Position numbers and translations under genes: made by a program
The notes under the pieces: model-generated
What the model was told of the DNA's origin: nothing
Databases searched by the model: none
What the model saw: only the letters and a program-made list of their open reading frames with translations
From: Lachnospiraceae bacterium
Lineage (GTDB): Bacteria > Bacillota > Clostridia > Lachnospirales > Lachnospiraceae
Assembly (NCBI GenBank): GCA_910575555.1
Contig: CAJTFX010000013.1
Coordinates: forward strand, 1 to 64,000
Direction: 5' to 3'
DNA: 64,000 bases
Shown here: positions 47,002-55,972 of the stretch, piece by piece
Position numbering within the stretch: position 1 is the first letter of the stretch
Layout of the letters: each line of letters starts with the position of its first letter

Positions 47002-48774
47002 ATGGGAAAAAATTTTTTTGGAGAGAAATTCAGGTTGCGGAAAGAGAATCTAAAAAACAGATTTTTGTTGGTGATACTTGCCATATTGATGTGCCTGCAG
47101 GCGGGATGCGGAGGCGGCCAGGGAAGCAGGGAAGATTTTTCTGCATATATGAATCAGATTTTCCGGGCGGAGGTTACGGCAAGTACGCTGAATATGCATT
47201 ATAATCTGGCCCACCCGGAACAGTATGGGATTCAGGATTACAAAGTTACATACGGCAAAATATCTGCCCGGGAAGAAAATGAAACATCTGTGATTCTGGA
47301 AAATTGGAAAGAAAATCTAAAGAAATTCAATAAAAAGGATCTGACGGTTTCTCAGCAGATGACCTATGATATTATGATGGATTATATTGAAAAAGAAATT
47401 CCGGCAGGAAAATTTTATCTGCATGAAGAAATTTTAAGGCCATCTACAGGCTTTCAGTCGCAGCTTCCGGTGCTGTTGGCGGAATATGCCTTTTATGACG
47501 CAAGGGATATTGAAGATTATCTGAAGCTTTTGTCCGCTACGCCGGAATTGTTTGCGCAGATTATGGAAGTGGAGAAAAAAAAGGCAGAACTGGGGATGTT
47601 TATGGCGGATTTTGCGGTGGATGATATTATAGCGCAGTGCAGCAATTTTGTGGAACATCCGGAAAGCAATTATCTATTGTCTACCTTCGATGACCGTGTG
47701 GATGAAGCTGGGTTTTTGACGCCGGAACAGGCAGAGCAGTATAAAGTCAGCAACAGGCAGATTGTGACTGGAGAGTTGATTCCGGCATATCAGCGGCTTT
47801 CTGAGGAATTATCCGCACTGAAAGGCTCTGGAAAAAATTCCGGAGGTCTGTGCGGCCTGCCGGGAGGAAAAGAATATTATGAATATCTGGTTCAGGAAAC
47901 CACCGGATCTGATTTATCGGTGGAGGAAATGCAGGCGCAGGTGACAGCGCAGCGGAAACAGGATCTGGAAAATCTGGCAAAAATTGCAAAGGAATACCCG
48001 GATGTGGGTCAAAAATGTGCAAATTATCAGCTTCCCACCGAGGAACCGGAACTGATTTTACAGGATTTGCAAAATAAAATGCAGAAAGATTTTCCATCGC
48101 CGCCTGCAGTTTCTTTTTCAGTGAAGGAGGTGCATCCCTCTCTGGAAGAATATACGGCGCCAGCTTTTTATCTGACTCCTCCGATAGATGATATTTCCCA
48201 TAATTGCATTTACATCAATAAGTCGAAGGGCGATAAAAAAATGGAGCTTTATACTACTCTGGCCCATGAAGGATTTCCGGGGCATCTTTATCAGAATGTT
48301 ATGGAACGAAGCTGCGGGTTGGAACCCATCCGAAGCCTGTTCGGCAGCAGCGGTTATGCGGAAGGGTGGGCAACTTATGTGGAAATGCAGTCTTTTTATT
48401 ATGCGGACGTGGATAAAGAGGTGGCTGCTTTTCTGCAGAAAAACCAGTCTGCACTGCTGAGTCTGTATGCAAGCGCAGATTTGGGCATTCATCATGACGG
48501 TTGGACACTGAGAGATACGATAGATTTTTTTGCCTCCTACCAGATTACAGATAAACAAGTGATTCAGAACATCTATCAATTAATTGTGGAGGAGCCTGCC
48601 CATTATTTGAAATATTACGTGGGGTATCTGGAATTTTTGAATTTAAGGCAGTATGCGGTGGAAAAGTATGGAGAAGGTTACAGTGACTATCAATTTCACA
48701 GTGCGCTGATGAAAATGGGAACGGCGCCCTTTTCTATTCTGAAAAAATATTTGCCGGAGTTTTATGAAGGGTGA
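47002..48774 (+). CDS. DUF885-family lipoprotein, putative zinc metallopeptidase
   Basis: This is an extracytoplasmic lipoprotein with lipobox LQAGC (Cys36). A long helical DUF885 domain covers nearly all of the protein. The gluzincin-like motifs are HEGFPGH (near residue 421, a HExxxxH-type variant) and EGWATYVE (near 453), which supplies the third ligand. The start chosen is ATG 47002, giving a basic N-terminus and one signal helix. The RBS is weak (GGAAGGG). No functional partners are adjacent. Peptide hydrolysis outside the cell is the likely role. Confidence 0.85.
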   Translation: MGKNFFGEKFRLRKENLKNRFLLVILAILMCLQAGCGGGQGSREDFSAYMNQIFRAEVTASTLNMHYNLAHPEQYGIQDYKVTYGKISAREENETSVILENWKENLKKFNKKDLTVSQQMTYDIMMDYIEKEIPAGKFYLHEEILRPSTGFQSQLPVLLAEYAFYDARDIEDYLKLLSATPELFAQIMEVEKKKAELGMFMADFAVDDIIAQCSNFVEHPESNYLLSTFDDRVDEAGFLTPEQAEQYKVSNRQIVTGELIPAYQRLSEELSALKGSGKNSGGLCGLPGGKEYYEYLVQETTGSDLSVEEMQAQVTAQRKQDLENLAKIAKEYPDVGQKCANYQLPTEEPELILQDLQNKMQKDFPSPPAVSFSVKEVHPSLEEYTAPAFYLTPPIDDISHNCIYINKSKGDKKMELYTTLAHEGFPGHLYQNVMERSCGLEPIRSLFGSSGYAEGWATYVEMQSFYYADVDKEVAAFLQKNQSALLSLYASADLGIHHDGWTLRDTIDFFASYQITDKQVIQNIYQLIVEEPAHYLKYYVGYLEFLNLRQYAVEKYGEGYSDYQFHSALMKMGTAPFSILKKYLPEFYEG

Positions 48775-48800
48775 AGGATATTACCGGTATGAGGGTATGC

Positions 48801-48823
48801 GATATTTAACCGCCGGAGTAATA
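48801..48823 (+). repeat. Single copy of the interspersed palindromic repeat
   Basis: All 23 bases match the right arm at 10966-10988, and identity extends five bases more (GTTTC at 48824-48828). It lies just after the DUF885 stop. No inverted partner is nearby, unlike the 10.9-kb copy. Confidence 0.88.
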
Positions 48824-48919
48824 GTTTCGGATTCAGCATTTTTAACAATGATACTGTATACGGGGTTTTATTGTTCAACAAATAATCAGTATGGGAAGCC
48901 ATATTGTATTCTGACGGCT

Positions 48920-49114
48920 TTAGAATTGTTTAAGTATATCACTGAGTTCTTCCCGGAGTTCATTCAGGCATTTCTTTGAATAAACGTTTACCGGCTTGAG
49001 ACAGACAGAGCCGTCTTTTTCAAAAATATCCAGTTTGTCGCCCTCTGACAGACCGAGTTTTGCAATGATTTCGTTGGGAATTGTGATCTGGGATTTTTGG
49101 CGTAATTCTGCTAA
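48920..49114 (-). pseudogene. AbrB/SpoVT-type DNA-binding domain protein, start lost
   Basis: The frame reads LAELRQKSQITIPNEIIAKLGLSEGDKLDIFEKDGSVCLKPV and then a helical tail ending DILKQF. This is a complete AbrB-type swapped-hairpin domain. It is preceded directly by TAA with no ATG, GTG or TTG, so the start appears mutated. It lies next to the rsmI cluster; in Bacillus subtilis abrB follows rsmI. The 389-base gap from 48775 otherwise holds only the repeat copy. Confidence 0.75.
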
Positions 49115-49163
49115 TTATAGAGTTAAGAACAGTTCAATTTGATTTACGGGATCTGCCAGAGTC

Positions 49164-50864
49164 TTAATCTGAACTCCGGCAATGATCCTTTTGAATTTTT
49201 TCCCATTTAATTATGACTTTTTTCCCCCAGTGTGCAAGACCCACATAATATACGGTACCCTGCATGCCGGTATCATACTTTTTGCCTTTTATTTGTGCAA
49301 TGGCCTCCTGCGCCAGTTTTTCCAGACTTTGCTTTTCATGTTCGGCATACTTGAATTCCAGGATTATGTGGGGAAAACCAGGATTTTTTGCAGCAAGCCG
49401 GATATCGCTTCTGCCAGTGCCTTGTTCCCGATTACTGTCTATGTGATAGTAAGGATGCATAAAAGCGCACATACCCAGCATCATCATATGACAGCTGTTT
49501 TCATCTTTCAAGTCATGGTAAGAGGGTAAATGTAAGAAAATCCACTGATATTCCGCAGCAAATTCTTCCATAGCTTCTGTGCGCAAATACCGCAGCATCG
49601 AGGATAGGTGATTTTCGTCTGTCTGCAGATAAAATGCTGTCAATTCCTGATATGCTTTCCACACCTCATAATTTGGAATACGCAGTTTATAAAAATTATC
49701 TTCCAGTTCTTGCTGAATAGTCACCATTCCGGCATTGATAAAGAGCCCCCAGAGAGAAGAATCACTGGGATTTTCATAGTAGGGAGTGGATAATTCAGCG
49801 TGGACATTTACCGTTCCTGTCTTTATTAAAGTGTCGTATTTTTGAAAGAAAAATTCTTTTCTTTGTGCAAGCGCCTGCTTAATCATAGTATTTTCACCGG
49901 TATTTACCCAGTAAGGCTCCAGTTTTTTTCTGGCGGCATAACAGGTGATGGACCATGGATTATACACTTCCGTATTTCCGAACAGGTATCCGTCATACAT
50001 GTGCTTCACTTCATTTGAAAATTCTGCATTGCAATAATTCAGTAAATTTTGCGTCTCGGTTTCTGAAAAACCGAAACAATCCGTATATTCCGGATCTTTT
50101 ACAGTGCAGACAATCAGATGATTCAGCCCGGAAAAAATATTTTCTTTTGCGGCTCTTTGAATTCCGGTCAGCATGGCTTTCTCCAGGGCCGGGTTGCCTT
50201 TCAGTGCGGAACTGAGCATATTGGCAAGAAGTCCCCGTACTTTATGGTAATAGCCGCCGGAGTTGGCGGAAATAAAGGGAGTGTCGTATTCATCCAGAAG
50301 AAAATATACTTTTTTCCCATAAAAAATTTCTAATATTTGACATAGTTCTGTAATGGCATGGCTGAGACAGTTCTTTTTCTGAATACTGTCCCCTGTCTGA
50401 CATAAGCATTCGTAAATCTGATGGAATGCTTTTTTCTTTATATCCGGCAAAGATTCTTCCTGGGTAAGAAAAAGAAATTTTTCAAATTCTTCTTTTATGA
50501 CAAGTTCCAGCTGGTAAAACAGTTCTTCGGCAGTATCGCCTTTTACGTTAAGGAAAGAAAGAAAAATTACCGGATGGCTGTTTAATTCCTGCATAACATA
50601 GCTATCACTGATTTTCGTGTCCGTAAACAGAGAGCGGGAATTTTTTGTACAGTCTAAAAATTCTGCCAACATAGACATGTTCAGTGTTTTTCCGAAACGC
50701 CTGGGCCTGGTGACCAGGGTAACCTGATACCAGGATTCTAAAAATTCTTCTATCATTTGTGTTTTATCCACATAGTAAGCATTTTGCTCCCGCAGGCTGC
50801 GAAAATCCTGTATGCCAATTGCAAGTTTTCTGTTTTCCCTCATAGTTTTACCATTCCCTTTCAT
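49164..50864 (-). CDS. AAA-ATPase-like protein with C-terminal PD-(D/E)XK-type domain
   Basis: This protein belongs to the AAA-ATPase-like/DUF1703 group common in gut bacteria, often in multiple divergent copies. It begins KLAIGIQDFRSLREQNAYYVDKTQMIEEFLE. The Walker A-like loop VTRPRRFGKTLNMSML lies near residue 55 and Walker B VYFLLDEYDTPF near 200. The C-terminus has the nuclease-like IILEFKYAEHEKQSLEKLAQEAIAQIKGKKY. The function is unknown; a nuclease or mobile-element-related role has been suggested for the family. It overlaps rsmI by four bases, an unusual insertion into a housekeeping operon. Confidence 0.88.
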   Translation of the reverse strand: MKGNGKTMRENRKLAIGIQDFRSLREQNAYYVDKTQMIEEFLESWYQVTLVTRPRRFGKTLNMSMLAEFLDCTKNSRSLFTDTKISDSYVMQELNSHPVIFLSFLNVKGDTAEELFYQLELVIKEEFEKFLFLTQEESLPDIKKKAFHQIYECLCQTGDSIQKKNCLSHAITELCQILEIFYGKKVYFLLDEYDTPFISANSGGYYHKVRGLLANMLSSALKGNPALEKAMLTGIQRAAKENIFSGLNHLIVCTVKDPEYTDCFGFSETETQNLLNYCNAEFSNEVKHMYDGYLFGNTEVYNPWSITCYAARKKLEPYWVNTGENTMIKQALAQRKEFFFQKYDTLIKTGTVNVHAELSTPYYENPSDSSLWGLFINAGMVTIQQELEDNFYKLRIPNYEVWKAYQELTAFYLQTDENHLSSMLRYLRTEAMEEFAAEYQWIFLHLPSYHDLKDENSCHMMMLGMCAFMHPYYHIDSNREQGTGRSDIRLAAKNPGFPHIILEFKYAEHEKQSLEKLAQEAIAQIKGKKYDTGMQGTVYYVGLAHWGKKVIIKWEKIQKDHCRSSD

Positions 50865-51706
50865 GAATCCTCCAGTAATTTTCCATAGATTTCCCGCTTG
50901 GAAACGCCCCGGTCTTTTGCCACCAGCTTCATGGCTTCTTTCCTGGAAATGCCCTGGCTTTCATAATGATTCATGTGTTCCTCCAACGTCAGGGCATTCC
51001 AGTTTTCCTGCTGTTCTTTTTGGAGTTCCTGGAAGCTCCTGCCCTGGATGACCAGCACGAATTCGCCCCGGGGCGCTTCTTTTTGATAATAGGAAATTGC
51101 GCCGGAAATGGTGGAAATAAAAACAGTTTCATATTTCTTGGTAAGCTCCCGGCAGATGGTAATGCTGCGATTGCCCAAGGTTTTGTACAATTCTTCCAAA
51201 GTTTTCAGCAGGTGGTGGGGAGCTTCGTAGAGAATTATGGTGCGGGTTTCCTGCTTCAGCGAAGCAAGTATCTGTTCACGTTCTTTTTTCTCCCGGGGCA
51301 GAAAGGCTTCGAATGCAAAACGTCTGGCAGGAAGGCCGGACATGGATAAAGCGGTGACGCATGCGGCCGGGCCAGGCAGGGAGGTGACGCTGATGCCGGA
51401 TTCCTGGCAAATGCGTACTAACTCTTCTCCGGGATCTGAAATGCCCGGAGTTCCTGCATCTGTGATCAATGCCACGTTCTGGCCTTTCAGCATTTTTTCC
51501 GCAAGCTGATATGCTTTTTCGATTTTGTTGTACTCATGGTAGCTTGTCATGGGGGTTTTGATATCAAAATGATTCAGCAGTTTGAGGGAATTGCGGGTGT
51601 CTTCCGCGGCGATTAAATCCACTTCTTTGAGAACACGGAGAACTCTTAAAGTAATGTCTTCAAGATTGCCAATGGGAGTGGCGCACAGATATAATTTGCC
51701 CTGCAT
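50861..51706 (-). CDS. rsmI: 16S rRNA (cytidine-1402-2'-O)-methyltransferase
   Basis: RsmI methylates the ribose of C1402 in the ribosomal decoding centre using S-adenosylmethionine. The signature starts MQGKLYLCATPIGNLEDITLRVLRVLKEVDLIAAEDTRNSLKLLNHF. The segments ALITDAGTPGISDPG and SLPGPAACVTALSMSGLP of the tetrapyrrole-methylase fold follow. The length, 281 residues, is normal with the C-terminal helical extension. It belongs to the conserved holB-ricT-trmN6-rsmI cluster. Confidence 0.97.
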   Translation of the reverse strand: MQGKLYLCATPIGNLEDITLRVLRVLKEVDLIAAEDTRNSLKLLNHFDIKTPMTSYHEYNKIEKAYQLAEKMLKGQNVALITDAGTPGISDPGEELVRICQESGISVTSLPGPAACVTALSMSGLPARRFAFEAFLPREKKEREQILASLKQETRTIILYEAPHHLLKTLEELYKTLGNRSITICRELTKKYETVFISTISGAISYYQKEAPRGEFVLVIQGRSFQELQKEQQENWNALTLEEHMNHYESQGISRKEAMKLVAKDRGVSKREIYGKLLEDS

Positions 51707-51991
51707 AGTGTGTTCCTTTCTTATATATTAAGCGTTTACGAATAATTTCTTGCGCAAAACGGCAAAATTCCCGAATTGTGTTTTCAGGCTGGGAAATTTA
51801 AAATTTCTTTTGAACAGGTATTTTTGTAACTCGATTTTAGCATAGGTAAAATTTTTTATCAATAGTGAGGAGGTTTTATCTTTACTGCGTGACTGCACGC
51901 AACATGGCAAACTGCCTGGGTCCCTCAAGAATGAAGGAGTCAGGGAGCTGTCTGCCCTGCTCCAACGGAAAAGCATTACAAACCGGTTTAT
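51707..51991. other. Intergenic stretch without supported gene
   Basis: This 285-base gap separates rsmI and the methyltransferase gene, both on the minus strand. The left part is AT-rich and may hold the rsmI promoter. The right part, about 51888-51985, is GC-richer and contains GCGTG/CACGC and TCCCT/AGGGA inverted pairs, like a remnant of some inserted sequence. The minus-strand open frame from 51976 to 51728 has no good start and no recognisable product. Confidence 0.4.
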
Positions 51992-52729
51992 TTAATACCC
52001 ATAAATCTCATAAATCTCATCCGTATATACCCCCTGTTCTTTATAAACAATCAAAGGCTTTTCCACCGTAATCCTTGGATTGCCGCCCCGAAGCCCTTCG
52101 ATCAAAACCATATTCGGTTCTTTATCTGCAAAGGGATGCACCAGCTTCATGCGCTTTGGCTCCAGGCCATATTGGCGCATCAGCACCATGATTTCTGTCA
52201 GCCGGAAAGGCCGGTGCACCATGTAGAACCGCCCCTGGGGTTTTAAAAGCCTGGAGCTTTCCCGGATAACATCCTCAAGGTTACAGAGAATCTCATGGCG
52301 GGCAATGGCTTTGGCTTCGTTGGGGTTGGTCAGGCCGTGATGGTCTGTCATATAAGGGGGATTCGTGGTTATTACATGAAAAGAAGATGCTCCGAATTGG
52401 GCGGAAGCATCTCTGATATTGCCGGTTTCTATGGTAATTTTATCTTCTAAATGGTTGTAGGCTACGCTGCGCCGTGCCATATCTGCGCTTTCCGGCTGAA
52501 TTTCCAGGCCGGTAAAGTGTTTTCCCTGGGTTTTGGCTTCCAGTAAAATGGGAATGATGCCGGTTCCGGTGCCAAGATCCAGTACCGTTTCCCCGGGTTT
52601 GACTCTGGCGAAGCCGGAAAGGAGAACGGCATCCATGCCAAAACAGAATTTTTTGGGGTTCTGGATAATGAAGTATCCGTTCCGGTGCAGTTCGTCTAAA
52701 CGTTCTTCTTCCAAAAGTTCAACTGCCAT
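51992..52729 (-). CDS. tRNA1(Val) (adenine-37-N6)-methyltransferase family protein
   Basis: This is a Rossmann-fold N6-adenine methyltransferase (YfiC/YabB type). The SAM-binding motif is VLDLGTGTGIIPILLEAK (near residue 50) and the catalytic motif is TTNPPYM (near 120), the NPPY typical of N6-adenine methylation. The length, 245 residues, is normal. It occupies the yabB position of the Bacillus cluster. The tRNA target is inferred from the family. Confidence 0.92.
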   Translation of the reverse strand: MAVELLEEERLDELHRNGYFIIQNPKKFCFGMDAVLLSGFARVKPGETVLDLGTGTGIIPILLEAKTQGKHFTGLEIQPESADMARRSVAYNHLEDKITIETGNIRDASAQFGASSFHVITTNPPYMTDHHGLTNPNEAKAIARHEILCNLEDVIRESSRLLKPQGRFYMVHRPFRLTEIMVLMRQYGLEPKRMKLVHPFADKEPNMVLIEGLRGGNPRITVEKPLIVYKEQGVYTDEIYEIYGY

Positions 52730-52834
52730 AAATTTAACTCCTCTAAAAATTATGCATCCGCCTGACTGTCAGTACAGACCAGACAAGCGGAATTGCAAAG
52801 TACCAGATGTACAGATCAGATTGGCTGTAAAACA

Positions 52835-53734
52835 TCAGTCTATCTTAGATTTTCCTTTATCTTCCAGGGCGGACAGTTCTTTTAATTCTTCCGCCGATAA
52901 TTTCAGGTGTTCTTTTTTTCTTCTGGGCTTGAATCTGAGCTGTTCCACCTTGTATTCCCGGATCTCTTTTTCATCGTCCACTTCCACCAGAACTTTGACG
53001 GTCTGGCGCAGGACATTAACGCTGTGGACCTCGCCTTTCAGTTTATCGTCGGTGGTTACGTAATCGCCCACATGGGGAAGGCGGCTGTTTAAATATTCGT
53101 AAGTTTCTTCCTCATTTTTCAGGCAGCACATCAGCCGTCCGCAGACGCCGGAGATTTTGGAGGGATTCAGGGAAAGATTCTGCTCTTTTGCCATTTTAAT
53201 GGATACCGGCGCAAACTCAGCCAGAAATGTATTGCAGCAGAGAGGCCGTCCGCAGATGCCGATGCCGCCCAGAATCTTGGTTTCATCCCGTACGCCGATT
53301 TGCCTGAGCTCAATCCGGGTGCGGAATACGGAAGCCAAGTCTTTCACCAGTTCCCGAAAATCAATACGGCCGTCTGCCGTAAAATAAAACAGCAGCTTAT
53401 TGTTGTCAAAGGTATATTCTGCATCCACCAGTTTCATTTCCATTTTGTGCTTTTGGATTTTGCCCAGGCAGATTTTGAAAGCTTCTTTTTCTTTCTGGCG
53501 GTTCTTGGCTTCCGTTTTCTCGTCGTCCGGCGTGGCGACGCGGATTACGGGCTTTAAGGGCTGAACCACCTGCTCCGGTTCCAGTTCCTTTGGAGCGATC
53601 ATAACGGTGCCGAATTCCACGCCTCTTGCCGTTTCTACAATGACATGGCTTCCCAGGGTGATCTCATAATCCTGGGGGTCAAAGTAATAGATTTTTCCGG
53701 CGGTGCGGAATCTGACTCCAACGACTTTTATCAT
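52835..53734 (-). CDS. ricT: PSP1-domain protein RicT (YaaT)
   Basis: RicT is part of the RicT-RicA-RicF complex that in Bacillus directs mRNA processing with RNase Y and affects sporulation and competence. The PSP1 domain includes EFGTVMIAPKELE and the cysteine-rich GGIGICGRPLCCNTFLAEFAPVSIKMAKEQNLSLNPSKISGVCGRLMCCLKNE region, whose cysteines are implicated in Fe-S binding. The length is 299 residues. It lies four bases after holB. Confidence 0.95.
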   Translation of the reverse strand: MIKVVGVRFRTAGKIYYFDPQDYEITLGSHVIVETARGVEFGTVMIAPKELEPEQVVQPLKPVIRVATPDDEKTEAKNRQKEKEAFKICLGKIQKHKMEMKLVDAEYTFDNNKLLFYFTADGRIDFRELVKDLASVFRTRIELRQIGVRDETKILGGIGICGRPLCCNTFLAEFAPVSIKMAKEQNLSLNPSKISGVCGRLMCCLKNEEETYEYLNSRLPHVGDYVTTDDKLKGEVHSVNVLRQTVKVLVEVDDEKEIREYKVEQLRFKPRRKKEHLKLSAEELKELSALEDKGKSKID

Positions 53735-53737
53735 AAT

Positions 53738-54733
53738 TTAATTCTCCTTTATTGTCAGCAGCAGCAATTCCATTACCAGTTCAAAGTTCACGTTGGCGTT
53801 CAGCCGTTGTTTAGCTTTGTCCAGTGCTTTGATAATGTTCTCAATTCCTTCATAGGAGCTTTTGCTGGCCTGCTTTTTTATATTATAAACCTCATCCCGG
53901 AAGATGAGATGATTTGCATCTGAGGTTGCTTTGTAGAGCAGCACATCCCGATACCAGATGGTCATTATGTCGAAATAATCGTTGATTTCCAGCTTATAAT
54001 TGCTGATTTGCTTGATGGATTCCATCATTTCATACAATTCAATTTCTTTGATTCTCTTTAAAAGCTGCAGGGCCAGGTTCTTGATTTCATTGAAATCCTC
54101 CGAGCCTGCCAGCTGAATGGCTTTTCCGACGTTTCCCTGGGCGAAGGCGGTGCAGATATCCGCTTTATAGTCCGGAATCTGGTATTCTTTCATCAGAAAA
54201 GAATGGATTTTGTCATCTGCGACCGCTTTTAAATTCAGTGTGATGCACCGGGATAAGATTGTCGGAAGAAAAGAATCTCCATTGGCGGTCAGCAGCAGAA
54301 GCACAGCATAAGCCGGAGGTTCTTCTATGGTTTTTAACAGCGCATTCTGTGCCTGGGGGTTCATCTTTTCCGCCTCATCAATGATATATATTTTATAAGG
54401 GGAGGCGTAAGGCTTTATGGCAATATCGCTGTTGATTTGCTTTCGTATGTCGTCTACGGAAATGGTATTTGGTTTTTCATGCTGCAGATAGATGATATCA
54501 GGATGATTCCCGGATAATGCCTGTCTGCAGGAATGGCAGACCATGCAGCCTTCTGTACCTTTCTGCTGGCACAGAAGGGCCATAGCGAAGCTTTTTGCCA
54601 ACATCATTTTTCCGGATTTATCCGGCCCGTTGAAAATATAGGCATGAGATACTTTATCCATGGAAATTGCATTCTGTAAGTGTTCTTTGATTTGTTCATG
54701 TCCGATAATGCTTGAAAAGCCTGCCATAATCAT
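53738..54733 (-). CDS. holB: DNA polymerase III subunit delta'
   Basis: This is a clamp-loader subunit of the replicative polymerase. The AAA+ fold has a P-loop variant IFNGPDKSGKMMLAKSFA (near residue 35), a zinc-binding cysteine set CQQKGTEGCMVCHSCRQ (65-82) and the sensor segment IIDEAEKMNPQAQNALLKTIEEPP. The last is a near-perfect match to DnaX/HolB proteins. The length is 331 residues. It lies between yaaR and ricT as in other Firmicutes. Starts at M1 or M3 are both possible. Confidence 0.95.
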   Translation of the reverse strand: MIMAGFSSIIGHEQIKEHLQNAISMDKVSHAYIFNGPDKSGKMMLAKSFAMALLCQQKGTEGCMVCHSCRQALSGNHPDIIYLQHEKPNTISVDDIRKQINSDIAIKPYASPYKIYIIDEAEKMNPQAQNALLKTIEEPPAYAVLLLLTANGDSFLPTILSRCITLNLKAVADDKIHSFLMKEYQIPDYKADICTAFAQGNVGKAIQLAGSEDFNEIKNLALQLLKRIKEIELYEMMESIKQISNYKLEINDYFDIMTIWYRDVLLYKATSDANHLIFRDEVYNIKKQASKSSYEGIENIIKALDKAKQRLNANVNFELVMELLLLTIKEN

Positions 54734-54749
54734 TCCTCATTTCCGTATA

Positions 54750-55190
54750 TTAAGTGGAGATATCCAGAAGCAGTCCGCGGATTTCTCCTACTTTGCTTAA
54801 AATTGTAAGATGGTCTTTCTCGTCCTTCACCAGTTCACTGGCAAGGTCATCCAGATTCTTATCCACCAGTTTCACAATTCCGTATACCCGGTGGCGTCCT
54901 CTGCGGTCTAAAAAATTCTCTCTGGAAAATTTGTGGGATCGGTTCACAACCTCGTTGAGAAAATCTTTGACCAGTTCCCGGTACTTTTTCATATCCCGGA
55001 TATCCATATGCTCGGAGAGCTTTTGGCCCTGAGCGGTAATGTCGTTCATCAGGCCGTTTAACTTTTCCTGCAGTTCGGCCTCTTCCACCTGGCTTGCCAG
55101 GGTAAATTTAAAAGTTCCGTCGCCTTTTTCTGCCTGCTGAGCTGCCTCCACCGGCTGCAGGGCATTGACGGAATCTACTTTGAGCGCCAT
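54750..55190 (-). CDS. YaaR (DUF327) family protein
   Basis: This is a small all-helical protein of unknown function, conserved directly upstream of holB in Firmicutes. The family core [32 protein letters not shown] is intact. The length is 146 residues. It has no membrane segment. The ATG lies after GCAGGTGATTCC, a modest RBS. It is included for its stable genomic link with the clamp-loader gene. Confidence 0.93.
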   Translation of the reverse strand: MALKVDSVNALQPVEAAQQAEKGDGTFKFTLASQVEEAELQEKLNGLMNDITAQGQKLSEHMDIRDMKKYRELVKDFLNEVVNRSHKFSRENFLDRRGRHRVYGIVKLVDKNLDDLASELVKDEKDHLTILSKVGEIRGLLLDIST

Positions 55191-55283
55191 GGAATCACCT
55201 GCCTCTCTGTCTGTGCGTTTTCAGAATTTATACTATTATTATCGGTTTTTTCCCCTGTATTGTAAAGTTAAAAACAGAGCATA

Positions 55284-55871
55284 TTACATATTTGCCTGTA
55301 TATAAGAAATAATTTTCCGGATGCAGCAGTTAAGGTCATCATTGACGAAGGATATCCTGATGTCCGCCTGAGCCAGATTTTCCAGGGAAAAGTCCTGATC
55401 ATCCGCTAAAAATCTCCGGCAGAGCTCTTTATATTTGGGGTGCGACTGTATCCGTTCCCGGTTCAGGGCGCGCTGCAGCCGTTCCCCGTCCTCCAGTTCA
55501 ATGTACAGAGGAACCAGGGAATCAGCTCCGAAATATTCCCGTAATTTGAGATAAGATTCCAGTGTCCCGATGATGAGATAATGGTGATGCTCCAGATTGA
55601 GCTGATGGTCGTTCACAGTAAAATACTTCCATACGCCGTGAACGGTATGGTAAGCCCGCAGCTCAATGATTTTCCCCTGCAGGGCAAGCTGTTTCTGCTC
55701 TTCATCTGTTAAAAAATAATACTCCACGCCGTTTGTTTCTTCGTCCCGGGCAGGACGGGTGGTATAAGGGATCAGCGTTTTTAAAGGAAGGGAAGCGTCC
55801 GATAAAATTTTTTTGTAGATGGTGTCTTTTCCGCAGGAACTTTTTCCCATTAAGCAAAATATTTTTCCCAT
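55284..55871 (-). CDS. gmk: Guanylate-kinase-like protein
   Basis: This nucleoside monophosphate kinase probably phosphorylates GMP or dGMP. The P-loop is LMGKSSCGKDTIYKKIL (near residue 8). The GMP-binding segment is IPYTTRPARDEETNGVEYYFLTDEE. The region RERIQSHPKYKELCRRFLADDQDF resembles the Gmk C-terminus. It is more diverged than housekeeping Gmk (GPSG-type P-loop replaced by GKSSCG), so it may be a paralogue. In Bacillus the corresponding position is held by tmk. Confidence 0.82.
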   Translation of the reverse strand: MGKIFCLMGKSSCGKDTIYKKILSDASLPLKTLIPYTTRPARDEETNGVEYYFLTDEEQKQLALQGKIIELRAYHTVHGVWKYFTVNDHQLNLEHHHYLIIGTLESYLKLREYFGADSLVPLYIELEDGERLQRALNRERIQSHPKYKELCRRFLADDQDFSLENLAQADIRISFVNDDLNCCIRKIISYIQANM

Positions 55872-55972
55872 GATGTTCCTTTATATATCTGTTTATTTTC
55901 GGGGCGGTCAAAAAGCCCTTTTATAGTATAGTATAGGTGGTGGAAAATTGCAAAAGAAATATTTTCAACTGT

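Noticed and set aside
51728-51976. Minus-strand 82-codon frame between rsmI and the methyltransferase
   Set aside because: No suitable RBS, an odd composition and no domain. It is probably non-coding or remnant sequence.
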